Below, piece by piece: positions 8,304-17,176 of a DNA stretch of 64,000 bases. Numbering within the stretch: position 1 is the stretch's first letter; every line of letters starts with the position of its first letter. The DNA lies in NCBI GenBank assembly GCA_041649015.1, contig JBAZNU010000007.1, forward strand, positions 116,065-180,064, in the 5' to 3' direction. Both the position numbers and the translations under genes were made by a program. A model generated the notes under the pieces. That model did no database searches. It saw nothing but the letters and a program-made list of their open reading frames with translations, and was not told the DNA's origin. The stretch comes from Ignavibacteria bacterium. GTDB lineage: Bacteria; Bacteroidota; Ignavibacteria; Tepidaquicellales; Tepidaquicellaceae.

Positions 8304-9026
8304 TTAATGTAAATCAGCATTTGTAAAAAGATTCTGCACATCATCATGCTCTTCAAGTATTTCCAAAAACTTAATCACATCCGCTGATTTTGATTCATCC
8401 AGCGATACTAAATCTTTCGGGACATATTGCATGCCGGCGGATTCTATCTTGTATCCTTTCTCTTCTAATGCCTTCCGGACAGGTTCAAGATTTTCAATGG
8501 ATGATATTACTTCAAACGTTTCCTCTTCCGTTTTTAAATCATCGGCACCAACATCAAGTATTATCTCCATTACATCATCTTCTGTATGTGTACTTTTTTC
8601 AATCATAACAACACCTTTCCTTTCAAACATCCAGGCTACCGAACCCGATTCTCCTAAATTACCGTTGTGCTTCGATATCAGGTGGCGGAGCTCTGCAACT
8701 GTTCTGTTTCTGTTGTCTGTAACACTTTGTATTATCACAGCTATTCCATGAGGAGCGTATGCTTCGTAGTTTATTTCTTCGTATCTTACACCTTCGAGCT
8801 CTCCTGTCCCTTTTTTGATGGCTCTTGTTATGTTATCCTGAGGCATGTTGTTTGACTTGGCACTTTGTATAGCAAGCCTCAGTCTGGGATTGCCCGCAGG
8901 ATCACCCCCGCCGTCTCTTGCGGCTATAGTTATTTCCTTTATGATTTTTGTGAATACTCTTCCTCTTGCTGAATCTGTTGCAGCTTTTTTCCTTTTGATG
9001 GTGGCCCATTTAGAGTGTCCGGACAT
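8304..9026 (-). CDS. yebC: YebC/PmpR (TACO1) family regulator
   Basis: The opening MSGHSKWATIKRKKAA and the segments GGDPAGNPRLRLAI and NMPQDNITRAIKKGTG are diagnostic of the YebC/TACO1 family. Members were long called transcriptional regulators and more recently linked to translation at difficult peptide sequences such as proline runs. Length 240 is standard. Location directly upstream of ruvC is the common arrangement in many bacteria. Cytoplasmic, no membrane segment. Confidence 0.96.
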   Translation of the reverse strand: MSGHSKWATIKRKKAATDSARGRVFTKIIKEITIAARDGGGDPAGNPRLRLAIQSAKSNNMPQDNITRAIKKGTGELEGVRYEEINYEAYAPHGIAVIIQSVTDNRNRTVAELRHLISKHNGNLGESGSVAWMFERKGVVMIEKSTHTEDDVMEIILDVGADDLKTEEETFEVISSIENLEPVRKALEEKGYKIESAGMQYVPKDLVSLDESKSADVIKFLEILEEHDDVQNLFTNADLH

Positions 9027-9058
9027 AGATTTTATTATATAAGATTAATTAATACTTT

Positions 9059-10795
9059 TTAATGAATTTTTATGTCTTTTATCACAAGCTTGGTATAGCC
9101 GTTCTTGAAATTCTTATCTATTGAATAACATATATCGCATACAGCATCTTTTGTTATTTTCCCTTCAAAATCCTTTGAATTATACTGAATAGCATTCCAT
9201 ACTTTATCTGATTTTTTGTTACTTATTTTGAATATGTGTGCATCTGTTTTTGTGTACCTTACTTCATCTACTATTGTTACATTTCTTGTGATGAAAACAG
9301 GCTGAGGATTTCCGGGACCAAACGGCTCAAAGAAAGATAGTATCTTTGTGAATGTTGGATTTATTTCCTCAAAACTTATTTCCATATCGACTTCTATTTC
9401 CGGTCGGAGTTTCTCTTTCACAAGTTCTTCTTTGGCTATTTCATTAACGCGTCTTCTCAATTCATCAATATTATTTACGTCTATCTCAAGTCCCGCGGCG
9501 TGACAGTGTCCGCCGTATTGTATCAGTAATGATTCGCATTTCTTAAGTGCTTCATAGACGTTGAATCCGTTAATGCTGCGGGCACTGCCTTTTGCTGAAT
9601 CTTTTATCGTTGTGAGAACAATAGCAGGTCTATTGTATTTTTCAACCAGTCGTGCCGCCACAATGCTGATTACACCTGGATGCCAGTCGTTGTTGTGTAG
9701 TACAATGCAGTAATCATTTGCTTCCTTGAATTCATCTTCATATAACTCAAATGCGTTTTCCGTTATTATCTTGTCAATTTCTCTACGGTTTGCATTTTCA
9801 TCATCAAGAATTGTCGCAAGCTCTGTCATAACAGATTCGTCTTCACTCGTCAGTAAATCAACTGCTCTGCTCGCTTCTCCTAATCTTCCTACTGCATTAA
9901 TCCTTGGTGCAAGTGAAAAAACTATATTAGATGTATTTACCTTGCTTTCTTTAATGCCTATCTTTTCTATAAGAGCTTTAATTGAAAGCCTGGGTTTATT
10001 ATTAATTATATTAAATCCCTCATTTACAAGTATGCGGTTTTCATCTATTATCGGAACAATATCAGATGACGTTGCAATGGCTACAAAATCAAGAAGTGAA
10101 TAAGCAAACTTTTCATCCTTTTTTATCTTGCAGACTGATTGAATGAGTTTGAATGCTACACCTGTCCCGCAGAGATGCTTAAACGGATACATGCATCCTT
10201 GTTGTATTGGATCCATAATCGCAAATGCTTCCGGAAGCTGGTCCGGAGGCTGGTGATGATCGCATATTATTATCTGGATTCCCTTTTCATTCGCGTATTC
10301 CACTGTATTAGTTGCTGTTATTCCGCAGTCTATCGCAACTATAAGTTCTATACCTTGTGAATTCGCTTCATCTATTGCGTAATTCGATAAGCCGTATTCC
10401 TGATTAATTCTGTTCGGGATAAATACAGATACCTCAACATTATTGTGTTTTAAGAAAAGTGAAAACATTGAAGCGCCTATGATTCCATCAACATCATAAT
10501 CGCCTAAGACCATTACTTTTTCTTTTGATTCAATACATTGAAGTATTCTTTGTGTAGCTTTATCACAACCCTTCATCAATGAAGGATCGTAGAGCTTGTC
10601 TAATGTAGGTTTAAAAAATTTAAAGACTTTTGAATAATCCGTAACTCCCCGCATGTAAAGAAGTTTCGCGATTGATTCCGGAATCTTTATTTTTCCGTTA
10701 AGATTACGAACCTCATTAATAAACGTATCAAATCGGGCGTATCCTTTTCCCCCGTCTTCCGGGTGAAGTCGTTTTAATTTCCAAATTTTTTCCAA
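9059..10795 (-). CDS. recJ: Single-stranded-DNA exonuclease RecJ
   Basis: 5'-3' exonuclease on single-stranded DNA in recombination and mismatch repair, manganese-dependent. DHH-family motifs in order: VLGDYDVDGIIGASM, VAIDCGIT, IICDHHQPPDQLP (the DHH box), then the DHHA1 part with GSARSINGFNVYEAL and GGHCHAAGLEI, and a C-terminal OB-fold region with FEPFGPGNPQPVF. At 578 residues it is of normal length. It lies 32 bases upstream of yebC and 27 bases downstream of tRNA-Leu on the same strand, so it may head the recombination operon recJ-yebC-ruvC-ruvA. Confidence 0.96.
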   Translation of the reverse strand: MEKIWKLKRLHPEDGGKGYARFDTFINEVRNLNGKIKIPESIAKLLYMRGVTDYSKVFKFFKPTLDKLYDPSLMKGCDKATQRILQCIESKEKVMVLGDYDVDGIIGASMFSLFLKHNNVEVSVFIPNRINQEYGLSNYAIDEANSQGIELIVAIDCGITATNTVEYANEKGIQIIICDHHQPPDQLPEAFAIMDPIQQGCMYPFKHLCGTGVAFKLIQSVCKIKKDEKFAYSLLDFVAIATSSDIVPIIDENRILVNEGFNIINNKPRLSIKALIEKIGIKESKVNTSNIVFSLAPRINAVGRLGEASRAVDLLTSEDESVMTELATILDDENANRREIDKIITENAFELYEDEFKEANDYCIVLHNNDWHPGVISIVAARLVEKYNRPAIVLTTIKDSAKGSARSINGFNVYEALKKCESLLIQYGGHCHAAGLEIDVNNIDELRRRVNEIAKEELVKEKLRPEIEVDMEISFEEINPTFTKILSFFEPFGPGNPQPVFITRNVTIVDEVRYTKTDAHIFKISNKKSDKVWNAIQYNSKDFEGKITKDAVCDICYSIDKNFKNGYTKLVIKDIKIH

Positions 10796-10822
10796 TTTTG
10801 CTCATATTTATTTTTCTTTTTG

Positions 10823-10906
10823 TGCTCAAAGGGGGACTCGAACCCCCACCTAAATACTTAGACTGCACCCTGAATGCAGCGCGTCTACCAATTCCGCCAT
10901 TTGAGC
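10823..10906 (-). tRNA. tRNA-Leu (anticodon CAG)
   Basis: Reading the minus strand, acceptor arms GCTCAAA and TTTGAGC pair fully, with A as discriminator. The anticodon stem CTGCA/TGCAG holds loop TTCAGGG, giving CAG. A long variable arm (CTAA-GTA-TTTAG) marks a class II tRNA. The T arm GGGGG-TTCGAGT-CCCCC is perfect. CCA is not encoded. Length 84. Confidence 0.96.
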
Positions 10907-11112
10907 TTACTTGTGAAGTATTTTGTGTTTAACTGTAATTTACATAAACACACTTACAAATTCAATTTTGAAATTTATCACTATAATAATACCGATACCC
11001 GGTCATCAAATTTATGAGTTTTATGATTTTTTGAGTACGGGATCATTTTTTTATTGTCTTTTCCCTGTCCATTATTTGAAACAAAACATGTCCACTTTTT
11101 TAGAATTTTGAC

Positions 11113-11143
11113 TTGACAATTGTAGTTATTAAAAATATATTTG
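11113..11143 (+). promoter_or_regulatory. Bacteroidota-type promoter for the lipoprotein and LysM genes
   Basis: TTGAC at 11113-11117 and TATATTTG at 11136-11143 (exact TAnnTTTG) are 20 bases apart counted from TTG, the spacing of sigma-ABfr promoters. The start codon at 11195 follows 51 bases later behind a good ribosome-binding site. Confidence 0.72.
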
Positions 11144-11194
11144 TACTGTTAATTAACTTATTTTAAAAACGCCTTAAAATATCGGAGGTATTAA

Positions 11195-11452
11195 ATGGCA
11201 AGAATTAAAAACATGTTCTTTGTTCTTCTTACCGTTGCATTTCTATCTGGGCTTATTGCCGGATGCGGTGGTGTAAGTGAAGAGCAATTAAAACAATTAA
11301 ACGACTTGAAAGCTGAAGTTGAATCTCTTCAGAGTCAAGTAAATGCAAAAGAAGGTGAAAGATCTTCATTGCTAAAGCAAATAGCTGACAAAGATGCTAA
11401 GATCAAAGATTTCCAGAAACAGACTGATCAAGCAAAAGCTAACTGTAAGTAA
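11195..11452 (+). CDS. Small coiled-coil lipoprotein
   Basis: 85 residues. A signal peptide ends in the lipobox LIAGC with lipidated C24; the mature part is a continuous helical heptad pattern (LKQLNDLKAEVESLQSQV...). The design resembles Lpp-like or other murein-associated small lipoproteins, although the C-terminal lysine (ending NCK) is only a loose parallel to Lpp. It has a good ribosome-binding site (GGAGG, nine bases before the ATG). The LysM gene follows after 62 bases on the same strand and both probably come from the promoter at 11113. Abundant envelope structural protein is the likely role; no specific family recognised. Confidence 0.8.
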   Translation: MARIKNMFFVLLTVAFLSGLIAGCGGVSEEQLKQLNDLKAEVESLQSQVNAKEGERSSLLKQIADKDAKIKDFQKQTDQAKANCK

Positions 11453-11514
11453 TCTTTGATTCAATTAAAAACACTTAATTTTAAAACAAATTTTAAAAAG
11501 GAGATTTTAACAAA

Positions 11515-12345
11515 ATGAAATTTCATAAATTATTAGTAGCTTTACTAGTTCTCTCCTTAGGTCTAGGTGTTCAGTTGACAGCATTTGCTCAAGACGAAGA
11601 ACCAGAGATGACAGAGGAAGAATGGCAGAAGCAAATGGATGAGAATACCGCATTGAAGACTGACCTAATGGGTAGACTCGATCAATTATCAAAAGATATT
11701 GATAACCTGAAAAAACAAAATACCGAAAAAGATGCAGCAGTCGTAAAAGCTGAAGAAGATTTATATGCATCAGTAGGTTCAACTAAATCAGGTGTCGCTG
11801 ATTTCAGAAAGAAATTTGAAGCTGTCGAAAAAAAGATCAATGGAAAACAGGGTAATAAAGAAGATGCGGAAAAAATGTTTGCAGAAATCGAAGCATCAAA
11901 AATTAAATGTTTACCTGAGTTTTATGATAGATACAAAAAAATGAAGGCAGCTTTAGCAGCATGGGGTCCCGAAAAAGCAGCTGGTTACACAGTTGTAAAG
12001 GGCGATTGCCTCTATAAGATTGCTGGCAAGAAAGAAATCTACAACAACGTTAAAATGTGGCCTGTTCTTTGGGAAGCTAATGAAAAAGGCGTAGTCTCTG
12101 CACCTCCGAGAGTCCCGAAGACTATCAAGAATCCTCATTGGATTTATCCAGGTCAGGTTCTTTCTGTTCCGACTTTAACTGCAGATTTACAGAAAAAAGC
12201 CGAAGCAAAAGCAAAGAAATACAGATACACAAGAAAGAGAAAGAGCGTAACAACAACTACAACAGATACCAAGAAAGATGAAAAGAAAGACGTAAAGAAA
12301 GACGTAAAAAAAGAAGAACCTAAGAAAGAAGAAAAGAAGAAATAG
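11515..12345 (+). CDS. Secreted LysM-domain protein with coiled coil and lysine-rich tail
   Basis: Signal peptide ends TAFAQ (about residue 24). Residues about 30-130 are helical and charged (LMGRLDQLSKDIDNLKKQN). Residues about 158-222 form a LysM domain: YTVVKGDCLYKIAGKKEIY, then MWPVLWEANE and IYPGQVLSVP. LysM domains bind peptidoglycan sugar chains, so the protein should sit in the periplasm on the wall. The last 45 residues are a KKDEKKD/KKEEPKK run, rich in lysine. AAGGAG precedes the start by 11 bases. It is followed by a strong terminator and shares a transcription unit with the small lipoprotein. Confidence 0.88.
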   Translation: MKFHKLLVALLVLSLGLGVQLTAFAQDEEPEMTEEEWQKQMDENTALKTDLMGRLDQLSKDIDNLKKQNTEKDAAVVKAEEDLYASVGSTKSGVADFRKKFEAVEKKINGKQGNKEDAEKMFAEIEASKIKCLPEFYDRYKKMKAALAAWGPEKAAGYTVVKGDCLYKIAGKKEIYNNVKMWPVLWEANEKGVVSAPPRVPKTIKNPHWIYPGQVLSVPTLTADLQKKAEAKAKKYRYTRKRKSVTTTTTDTKKDEKKDVKKDVKKEEPKKEEKKK

Positions 12346-12366
12346 TTGATGTTTCTTTCATATTTT

Positions 12367-12398
12367 AAGCCTTTATGCGAAAGCATAAAGGCTTTTTT
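12367..12398 (+). terminator. Rho-independent terminator after the LysM gene
   Basis: A 12-bp perfect stem, AAGCCTTTATGC, closed by a GAAA tetraloop, is followed by a T run. It ends only about 20 bases before the probable phoH start. Confidence 0.94.
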
Positions 12399-12418
12399 AA
12401 ATTAAATTCAAATTTTTT

Positions 12419-13402
12419 ATTACGGAAAAGAATATTTTACTTAATGGATTTGATTTATTCGCTTTTTGCGGTGTAAATGATTCTAATCTCAATCATCTCA
12501 AAAAATTATTTCCTGATTCATACTTTGTCCTTCGTGGAGATAACTTATTTTTAAAATCTCCTTCCGATAGTGAAATCGGTTTTATTTCAAGAATTATTGA
12601 TGAACTTATCATTCTTATAAAAAGACAAAATAGCTTATCCGTTGAAGATATTGACTTAATATTTCATTTGCTCAATGATAATAACAACTCAAACGGATCT
12701 TCTAAGAATGGTTCTGTTAATAGAGATATTATCTTTGTAAATAAGAATGATATCGTTAAACCGAAGAATTCATCTCAAATTAATTACTTGAATTCTGTTC
12801 TAAACAACGAAATTGTATTTGCTATCGGTCCCGCAGGTACAGGAAAAACATACCTTGCTGTTGCTTTTGCAATAGTCGCGCTTAATAACAAACAGGTTAG
12901 TAAAGTGGTTCTGGCAAGACCGGCCGTGGAAGCAGGGGAAAGCCTTGGATTTCTCCCCGGTGATTTATCTGAAAAAATTGACCCGTACCTGAAACCTTTG
13001 TTTGATGCCCTTGAAGCTATGCTGCCATTAGATAAACTTAATATGTTCCTTGAAAAGAATATAATTGAGATTGTTCCTCTTGCTTATATGCGTGGTAGAA
13101 CCCTCAATGATGCTTTTGTAATTCTTGATGAAGCTCAAAATGCTACAACTATGCAAATGAAAATGTTTCTTACTAGACTCGGTCCAAATTCTAAAGCTAT
13201 TATCACTGGTGATATAACTCAAATAGACCTTCCCAGAAGAGATCAATCGGGTCTTATTCAAGTTGAAAAAATTTTGAAAGGTATTGACGGTGTTGATTTT
13301 GTCTATTTTGAAAAATCTGATGTTGTTCGGCATAGACTTGTAAAAGAAATTATAAATGCCTACGAAAAGTTTGTAGGGAATGGTTCTGATGTAAATAAAT
13401 AG
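12419..13402 (+). CDS. PhoH-like ATPase with an apparent ATT start codon
   Basis: P-loop NTPase of the PhoH family; in bacteria linked to RNA metabolism and stress, exact reaction unclear. Walker A GPAGTGKT is at about residues 137-144, Walker B VILDEAQN at about 236, and LARPAVEAGESLGFLPGD is typical. No ATG or GTG exists in this frame upstream of the P-loop. A TTG at 12668 would delete 83 residues, yet the frame from 12419 (TEKNILLNGFDLFAFCGVN... with FVLRGDN) has the family's usual N-terminal pattern. I therefore place the start at ATT 12419, a rare but known initiator; an in-frame stop lies just upstream at 12398-12400. Transcription probably starts near or beyond the LysM terminator. Confidence 0.88.
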   Translation: MTEKNILLNGFDLFAFCGVNDSNLNHLKKLFPDSYFVLRGDNLFLKSPSDSEIGFISRIIDELIILIKRQNSLSVEDIDLIFHLLNDNNNSNGSSKNGSVNRDIIFVNKNDIVKPKNSSQINYLNSVLNNEIVFAIGPAGTGKTYLAVAFAIVALNNKQVSKVVLARPAVEAGESLGFLPGDLSEKIDPYLKPLFDALEAMLPLDKLNMFLEKNIIEIVPLAYMRGRTLNDAFVILDEAQNATTMQMKMFLTRLGPNSKAIITGDITQIDLPRRDQSGLIQVEKILKGIDGVDFVYFEKSDVVRHRLVKEIINAYEKFVGNGSDVNK

Positions 13403-13622
13403 ATTTATTCCATTTTCATAAATATTTGACAAGCTTCATTTTTCTTTTGTGATACCAAAGTATTTATGCTTTCTCGCCAAATTTTCCAATTTAATTGTTA
13501 CAATTCTCAGTTTAAGTAATATTTTATTGAAATCTCATACATTTATTAATTGTTTAATACATTTATGTTACATATATTATCAATTATTTTACTTTAAATA
13601 ATTATAATTAAAGTGGTCGATT

Positions 13623-14825
13623 ATGACAAATAGCGTAAATCAGTATGATAGCAAATCAAATGACAATTCCATTTCAGGTAAATACACCGCTATCGAAGAG
13701 AAAATAAAAAATCTTAAAGAAGGCTTTTCTGAAATCGTTGAGATTCGAAAACATATAGTAGATAAAAATCTTAATGAAATCAGTAAGGCGGGTACAAAAG
13801 ATGTTTTAAAAGCACTTATTCCTTCTATTTTAGTTCTAATCTTGTCTTTATACATTGATGTCTCTACTGTACCGATCCTTGGTGATGTAGCGCAGAAAAT
13901 GTTCAGTAGTGTATTTAAACTCGAGCTGGCAGATGTTCAGCCGGTTCAGTTCTGGTGGTTACCGTTTGCAGCATTTGGACTTTTCATGGTCTTTGCATGG
14001 ATGAGTAATGCAAGCCTGAAGAAACAAATTACTCTGAAAGGTCCTTCTGAGGAAATCATTACAAGAACTGTTGATAATTTTAGTGGCCTCGTAGATTCTA
14101 TTGCAACCGCAATGCCTTTACTTGGTGCCGCTATTCTTCTCTTATCAACACAGCTCGGAAAAGATGTGTTCCTTGGATTCTCTGTTCCTTTTGAAATTAA
14201 ATCTATCGTAATTCTTGCAATCGGGAAATTATTCGGAACAGTATTCGAAACTCAGGCATTGCAGTACCAAACAATGACCGAAGAAGTTAGCAATGTTGAA
14301 AAGGAATTTAATTATTACACCCAATATCAATTACAGACTAAACTTGTTGAAACTATTAAATCAAACAATGAACGATTGATAGTTAGCTTAACAGGTTCAG
14401 GAAGTTTATCCAAATTCACTGCCGAAGAAGCGCACAAAATCTATGATTATATAAAGTTGACGAAGCAGTTAAACGATGAACACACAAAAAATTTAGAGGT
14501 ATTTCGAAAAACAGTTGCTGACTTTGGACAAATTAAGCTATTCGATTCTCAGGTTCTGAATCAAATGAAAGAGGTAATTGATGGCATTAATAAAACTGCG
14601 GAGGTCGTCAAGAAAACCGCTGAGTACACCGAAACCATGAAAGCTAACTTTGAAATTATGAATGGTTTCTCTTCTGCTATTAAAAGCGTAAAATTGCCGG
14701 ATACAGCTGCACTTGTTGAATTGCAGAAAACTGCATCGTTGCTAAATGAGACTGCTAATTCTCTTAAGGATTCTAATGCTTTAAAAAGTATTGAAAATTT
14801 GGTATACCTTGCAGGTAAGCGTTAA
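13623..14825 (+). CDS. Inner-membrane protein, MotA/TolQ/ExbB-like in layout
   Basis: 400 residues. An N-terminal cytoplasmic helix (1-60) is followed by four probable membrane segments (about 62-80, 110-127, 154-176, 190-208) and a long coiled-coil tail (210-400). The third segment, SIATAMPLLGAAILLLS, resembles the ATAPLLGLLGTV signature of ExbB/TolQ/MotA proton channels. This is a pattern argument only, and no database family is assigned. Thirty bases downstream is a gene for a single-pass periplasmic protein, as channel proteins often have (ExbD, TolR, MotB, GldM). I infer a motor or channel subunit, possibly the GldL/PorL-equivalent of the T9SS this organism must have. A structural membrane protein is the alternative. 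Confidence 0.55.
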   Translation: MTNSVNQYDSKSNDNSISGKYTAIEEKIKNLKEGFSEIVEIRKHIVDKNLNEISKAGTKDVLKALIPSILVLILSLYIDVSTVPILGDVAQKMFSSVFKLELADVQPVQFWWLPFAAFGLFMVFAWMSNASLKKQITLKGPSEEIITRTVDNFSGLVDSIATAMPLLGAAILLLSTQLGKDVFLGFSVPFEIKSIVILAIGKLFGTVFETQALQYQTMTEEVSNVEKEFNYYTQYQLQTKLVETIKSNNERLIVSLTGSGSLSKFTAEEAHKIYDYIKLTKQLNDEHTKNLEVFRKTVADFGQIKLFDSQVLNQMKEVIDGINKTAEVVKKTAEYTETMKANFEIMNGFSSAIKSVKLPDTAALVELQKTASLLNETANSLKDSNALKSIENLVYLAGKR

Positions 14826-14855
14826 CTTATTGTTTTAAATTTTAAACTCTAAAAA

Positions 14856-15800
14856 ATGAGTAAGCATAATAGAGATGTAAAATTCATAATTTATCAGGTT
14901 CTTTATATTTTTGTCATTGTAGTTATTACTATGAAAGGGGCTGATTTAAACCTGGAAAAAGTTTTAACCGAAGAAGAGGCAGTGAAAAAATCTTATGCCG
15001 ATTCACTTAAAAAATATATTGACTCAATGCTTGCACTCGGACTCGTTCCGAAATTAGAACTTGATTCATTGAGAAATATTGCGGATTTAAAAAATTTTGT
15101 TGCACCTCAGATTTCTCCGAATATGATTACACTTCAAACTGGTCAACTCGTAGTCTCGCAAGAAGAATATGAAAAATTAAAGAATCAACCCGAACTTTTG
15201 CAACAACTTGAACAGCAGCAACAACAGCAACAACAGGTGGAAATGGAAAAGACAGATGTTACTCCACTCGTTGCCGCTCCTTTAATTCAATATACTCAAA
15301 ATACTATTACTAACAGAGGAAATGTTTCTTTGGATATATACGGTGATGATGGTAGTCTTATTGTTTCCATTCCCGCTGGTGGTTCAAGGTCTTTCACTAT
15401 GGGAGGGCATAAATCTGTTACTTACAAACAGGGAGGTCAATCTAAAACGGTCTCCACAAAAGAAAATGCTAAACCTGAAATCACTTTCGAACAGCTTAAG
15501 ACTGGAAATTCCGACGCTTCTCTAAGAGAACTCCAGAGTGTTATTGGTTTTAGAATTAGAGTTAAAGATGATTTTCTCGGACAACTTGATGTTAAAATAA
15601 CAGGCCCCGTTGTCGTCGAAGATAAAGGAAATGGTGTCTTTGACGTTAAGTTAAAATATGCTTCTTCAAAAGAGCAATTTGAAAGAATGACTGAAAATGG
15701 AAGTCCACCTTTTAGAGCATCATTTAATGTCTCTGTAAAAGATAGAATCTCAGGTCATTCAATTCAAAGACAAGGTCAGTATACATTTGGTGAATGGTAA
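14856..15800 (+). CDS. Single-pass periplasmic protein, GldM/PorM-like in layout
   Basis: 314 residues with one N-terminal membrane segment (about 9-27, FIIYQVLYIFVIVVITMKG), then a helical region, a glutamine run near residues 112-122, and two beta-rich stretches (from about 145 and about 230) with DFLGQLDVKITGPVV and FNVSVKDR that look Ig-like. GldM/PorM of T9SS has the same plan: one N-terminal helix after a short basic start, then several periplasmic Ig-like domains; GldM is longer (over 500 residues). The membrane helix lacks the aspartate of ExbD/MotB. The neighbours (channel-like protein before, outer-membrane barrel after) favour a trans-envelope complex. Similarity is by architecture, so confidence is limited. 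Confidence 0.5.
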   Translation: MSKHNRDVKFIIYQVLYIFVIVVITMKGADLNLEKVLTEEEAVKKSYADSLKKYIDSMLALGLVPKLELDSLRNIADLKNFVAPQISPNMITLQTGQLVVSQEEYEKLKNQPELLQQLEQQQQQQQQVEMEKTDVTPLVAAPLIQYTQNTITNRGNVSLDIYGDDGSLIVSIPAGGSRSFTMGGHKSVTYKQGGQSKTVSTKENAKPEITFEQLKTGNSDASLRELQSVIGFRIRVKDDFLGQLDVKITGPVVVEDKGNGVFDVKLKYASSKEQFERMTENGSPPFRASFNVSVKDRISGHSIQRQGQYTFGEW

Positions 15801-15833
15801 TTCAATTTTTTAATAATCTATATTTAAAATAAT

Positions 15834-17099
15834 ATGAAGATTTCGAAAACTTCTTTTTCCGTATTTATTTCTTTAGCGTTGGTATTACTATTATGTTGTA
15901 TCAATTCTGTTTATTCTCAGGAAGTTAATGAGAATGACCCTAAAACATTTAAGTATTTTAAGATTAACGCTAATGCCGATGACGACAGTGTGTTCGTTCA
16001 GATTCAGGATGAAATGGCTGTTGACCCAAAATTGTCATCTTATACAATCATTGTTAATGTCTCTGACCCGGACCCAAATAATCATTACGTCGTTATTGGT
16101 GAGGAAACTGATGCTACTAAAATTCAAATGTCTTGGCTTCAGATTTCAAAACCCGTTCAGCAAAAACTCTTGAACTGGTCGGCTACAAACAAAATTAATC
16201 TGCAGCAAAAGAAATATAATTACGTTTCTGTCTTCACCGAAGTAATTAAAAATATTAAATTCAAAGACGTTATCAGCCCTCCTAAAAAAGAACGTGAAAT
16301 ACTAAGTACAACAGCTTATATTAATCCATTTCTAAATGCTTTTGGAGGTGAACCCCTTGGCATACCTTTTAAGAAAAGTTTTGGTATTTCATTGCAGCTG
16401 GGTACTCCTTATTCTGGTCCTCTTGAAACTGATATGGTCGGTGCTAACTTCCATTTTATTGGTGCAAAAATTGGTATCACTTCGCGTGTTATGGAACTTG
16501 TTCTTAAAAGAAGTTCGGGCGCTTCCGATAATGCCAAACAAAGCACATTCGGAAACTATAACAACATTTTCGCACCTCTCCTTGGTATTCAGGCGAGTTA
16601 CGTAATTCCTTTCGGTAATTTCCTGGAAGTTGGTTATTTTGCCGTTCTTGATAGTGGTGGCTATGACCCTCCTATTAAAGTCAAGAATAAATATGATACT
16701 TTACAACAAGGCAGTTATATGCCCAATAATATTATTACTAATCAAAGCTACTTCAACTGGGAATTCAGATATCCCATTAGAACTTTTGGATCTTCTCGGG
16801 CAAAAATATATTTCGGACAGTATCTCGGTGAATTTCATGCTGGTTATCTTGGACGTGAACTAAGATTTGCTGGATCGGTTTTTGATGTTAGAATGGATTA
16901 TACCTTTAACAGCCCTTCCAGAAATTGGCAGTTCTTAATTGAAGCTTATGTTGCAAATATTGGTGAATCTTTCGCTAATAGTAGCTTTGCAATCGGTCCT
17001 TCTATTAGAATTACAAGGGGTACTGACGGGAATCTTGCCGTTGTCACAGCTTTAGTAAATGCCAGATTCAAACTCGGTGATTTTTACGAAGAAAAATAA
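15834..17099 (+). CDS. Outer-membrane beta-barrel protein of unknown function
   Basis: Signal peptide ends NSVYSQ (about residue 29). An N-terminal periplasmic part of about 130 residues is followed by alternating hydrophobic strands from about 150 to the end (FGISLQLGTPY, LLGIQASYVIPFG, FNWEFRYPIR, WQFLIEAYVANIG, VNARFKLGDFY), as in an outer-membrane barrel. I do not recognise a named family. It starts 33 bases after the single-pass protein gene and is probably in its operon. In T9SS loci the barrel PorP/SprF accompanies GldK-L-M-N; this protein could play that part but shows no motif proving it. Confidence 0.6.
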   Translation: MKISKTSFSVFISLALVLLLCCINSVYSQEVNENDPKTFKYFKINANADDDSVFVQIQDEMAVDPKLSSYTIIVNVSDPDPNNHYVVIGEETDATKIQMSWLQISKPVQQKLLNWSATNKINLQQKKYNYVSVFTEVIKNIKFKDVISPPKKEREILSTTAYINPFLNAFGGEPLGIPFKKSFGISLQLGTPYSGPLETDMVGANFHFIGAKIGITSRVMELVLKRSSGASDNAKQSTFGNYNNIFAPLLGIQASYVIPFGNFLEVGYFAVLDSGGYDPPIKVKNKYDTLQQGSYMPNNIITNQSYFNWEFRYPIRTFGSSRAKIYFGQYLGEFHAGYLGRELRFAGSVFDVRMDYTFNSPSRNWQFLIEAYVANIGESFANSSFAIGPSIRITRGTDGNLAVVTALVNARFKLGDFYEEK

Positions 17100-17111
17100 A
17101 ATATTTAGCAG

Positions 17112-17142
17112 TTGAAAGTTTCAAAGAAAAAATTTATATTTA
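17112..17142 (+). promoter_or_regulatory. Probable promoter of the OmpA-family gene
   Basis: TTG at 17112-17114 and TATATTTA at 17135-17142 (one mismatch to TAnnTTTG) are 20 bases apart. This would give the OmpA-family gene its own transcript besides read-through from upstream. Confidence 0.5.
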
Positions 17143-17176
17143 CATATAATAAATTAAAAACTTAAATTATAATATT

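Noticed and set aside
12668..12670. TTG at 12668 as the phoH start
   Set aside because: It would remove 83 residues that fit the PhoH N-terminal pattern.
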